This document shows, piece after piece, positions 5,652 to 5,837 of a DNA stretch of 5,837 bases (positions are counted from its first letter, which is position 1; each line of letters starts with the position of its first letter). The stretch is from Candidatus Collierbacteria bacterium RIFOXYD1_FULL_40_9 (GTDB lineage Bacteria > Patescibacteriota > Microgenomatia > UBA1400 > MFAQ01), in contig MFAQ01000032.1 of NCBI GenBank assembly GCA_001776275.1, positions 3,610-9,446 on the forward strand, written 5' to 3'. Both the position numbers and the translations under genes were made by a program. The notes under the pieces are model-generated. The model had not been told where the DNA came from. It did no database searches and worked only from the letters and a program-made list of their open reading frames with translations.

Positions 5652-5837
5652 GCTTTTTTTTCTGTGACTCTGTATTCTAAATATTTACCCATCATTAGTC
5701 TTGTGTGAGCGTCAAGGCCTGGCAGGGCAGAAAAGAAAAACCCGACAACTGGCAAAAGAATAAACTCAAAGGGAGATAATAGTTTTCTCCACCAAGGTAG
5801 GTTTGTTTTTGGCCTCGCTTTAAGATCTATAAAAATC
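5648..5837 (-). CDS. C-terminal end of a probable membrane glycosyltransferase, cut by the window edge
   Basis: An open frame enters from the right edge and ends at TGA (5648-5650), giving the last 62 residues of a protein. They contain a basic aromatic stretch ('NLPWWRKLLSPFEF'), one hydrophobic segment ('ILLPVVGFFFSALPGLDA') and a basic cytoplasmic-like tail ('HTRLMMGKYLEYRVTEKK'). This ending is reminiscent of family 2 glycosyltransferases with C-terminal membrane helices; the catalytic domain is outside the window, so the product name is a guess supported by the operon. The following gene starts within the stop codon (ATGA), which also confirms the frame. It is the most upstream visible gene of the minus-strand operon; the operon promoter is not in the window. 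Confidence 0.7.
   Translation of the reverse strand, partial: IFIDLKARPKTNLPWWRKLLSPFEFILLPVVGFFFSALPGLDAHTRLMMGKYLEYRVTEKKA

Noticed and set aside
1..5837. Mobile elements, CRISPR repeats, phage genes or a novel defence system
   Set aside because: No direct repeat array, terminal inverted repeats, transposase or integrase motifs were seen; every stretch is explained by ordinary genes.

Overview
The window looks like chromosomal sequence from an uncultivated, streamlined bacterium, most likely of the Patescibacteria (Candidate Phyla Radiation), perhaps Microgenomates-like. This is an inference from protein style: a compact divergent phosphoglycerate kinase, a GAPDH with an unusual insertion, a small PEGA/SH3 lipoprotein with a Ser/Thr/Pro linker, and a three-helix membrane protein with a 'PPEIPWFYSLPWG' type motif. 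TGA is used as a real stop (5648-5650), which argues against the TGA-recoded Gracilibacteria and Absconditabacteria. No mobile element, CRISPR array or phage gene was seen, and no gap between genes exceeds about 60 bases.

Left part, + strand (1-2979): the 3' two thirds of a phosphoglycerate kinase gene (open at the window edge), then GAPDH 26 bases downstream. These two catalyse consecutive steps of lower glycolysis, in the order pgk-gap. A tRNA-Cys (GCA) follows, then a secreted lipoprotein with two PEGA domains and an SH3-like domain. A 100-residue basic protein with a strong ribosome binding site (3027-3329) ends this half.

Right part, - strand (3343-5837): a tight four-gene operon read right to left. 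It holds the C-terminus of a probable membrane glycosyltransferase (cut by the window edge), a 113-residue membrane protein, a WecA/TagO/MraY-family polyprenyl-phosphate sugar-1-phosphate transferase, and a UbiA-family decaprenyl-phosphate phosphoribosyltransferase. The junctions are an ATGA overlap, a direct TAA-ATG abutment and an overlap of about 34 bases. The set points to lipid-linked sugar precursors for an envelope glycan. The two halves converge on a shared hairpin terminator at 3317-3344.

The observations most worth checking are: (1) the WecA-like enzyme lacks two Asp residues that are normally conserved, including the MGDxGS aspartate; (2) the GAPDH carries NADP-type residues at all three classical cofactor-specificity positions; (3) the phosphoglycerate kinase lacks about 60 residues of its nucleotide-binding domain; (4) extended -10 promoter motifs recur in each + strand gap, with a probable leaderless start for the lipoprotein.
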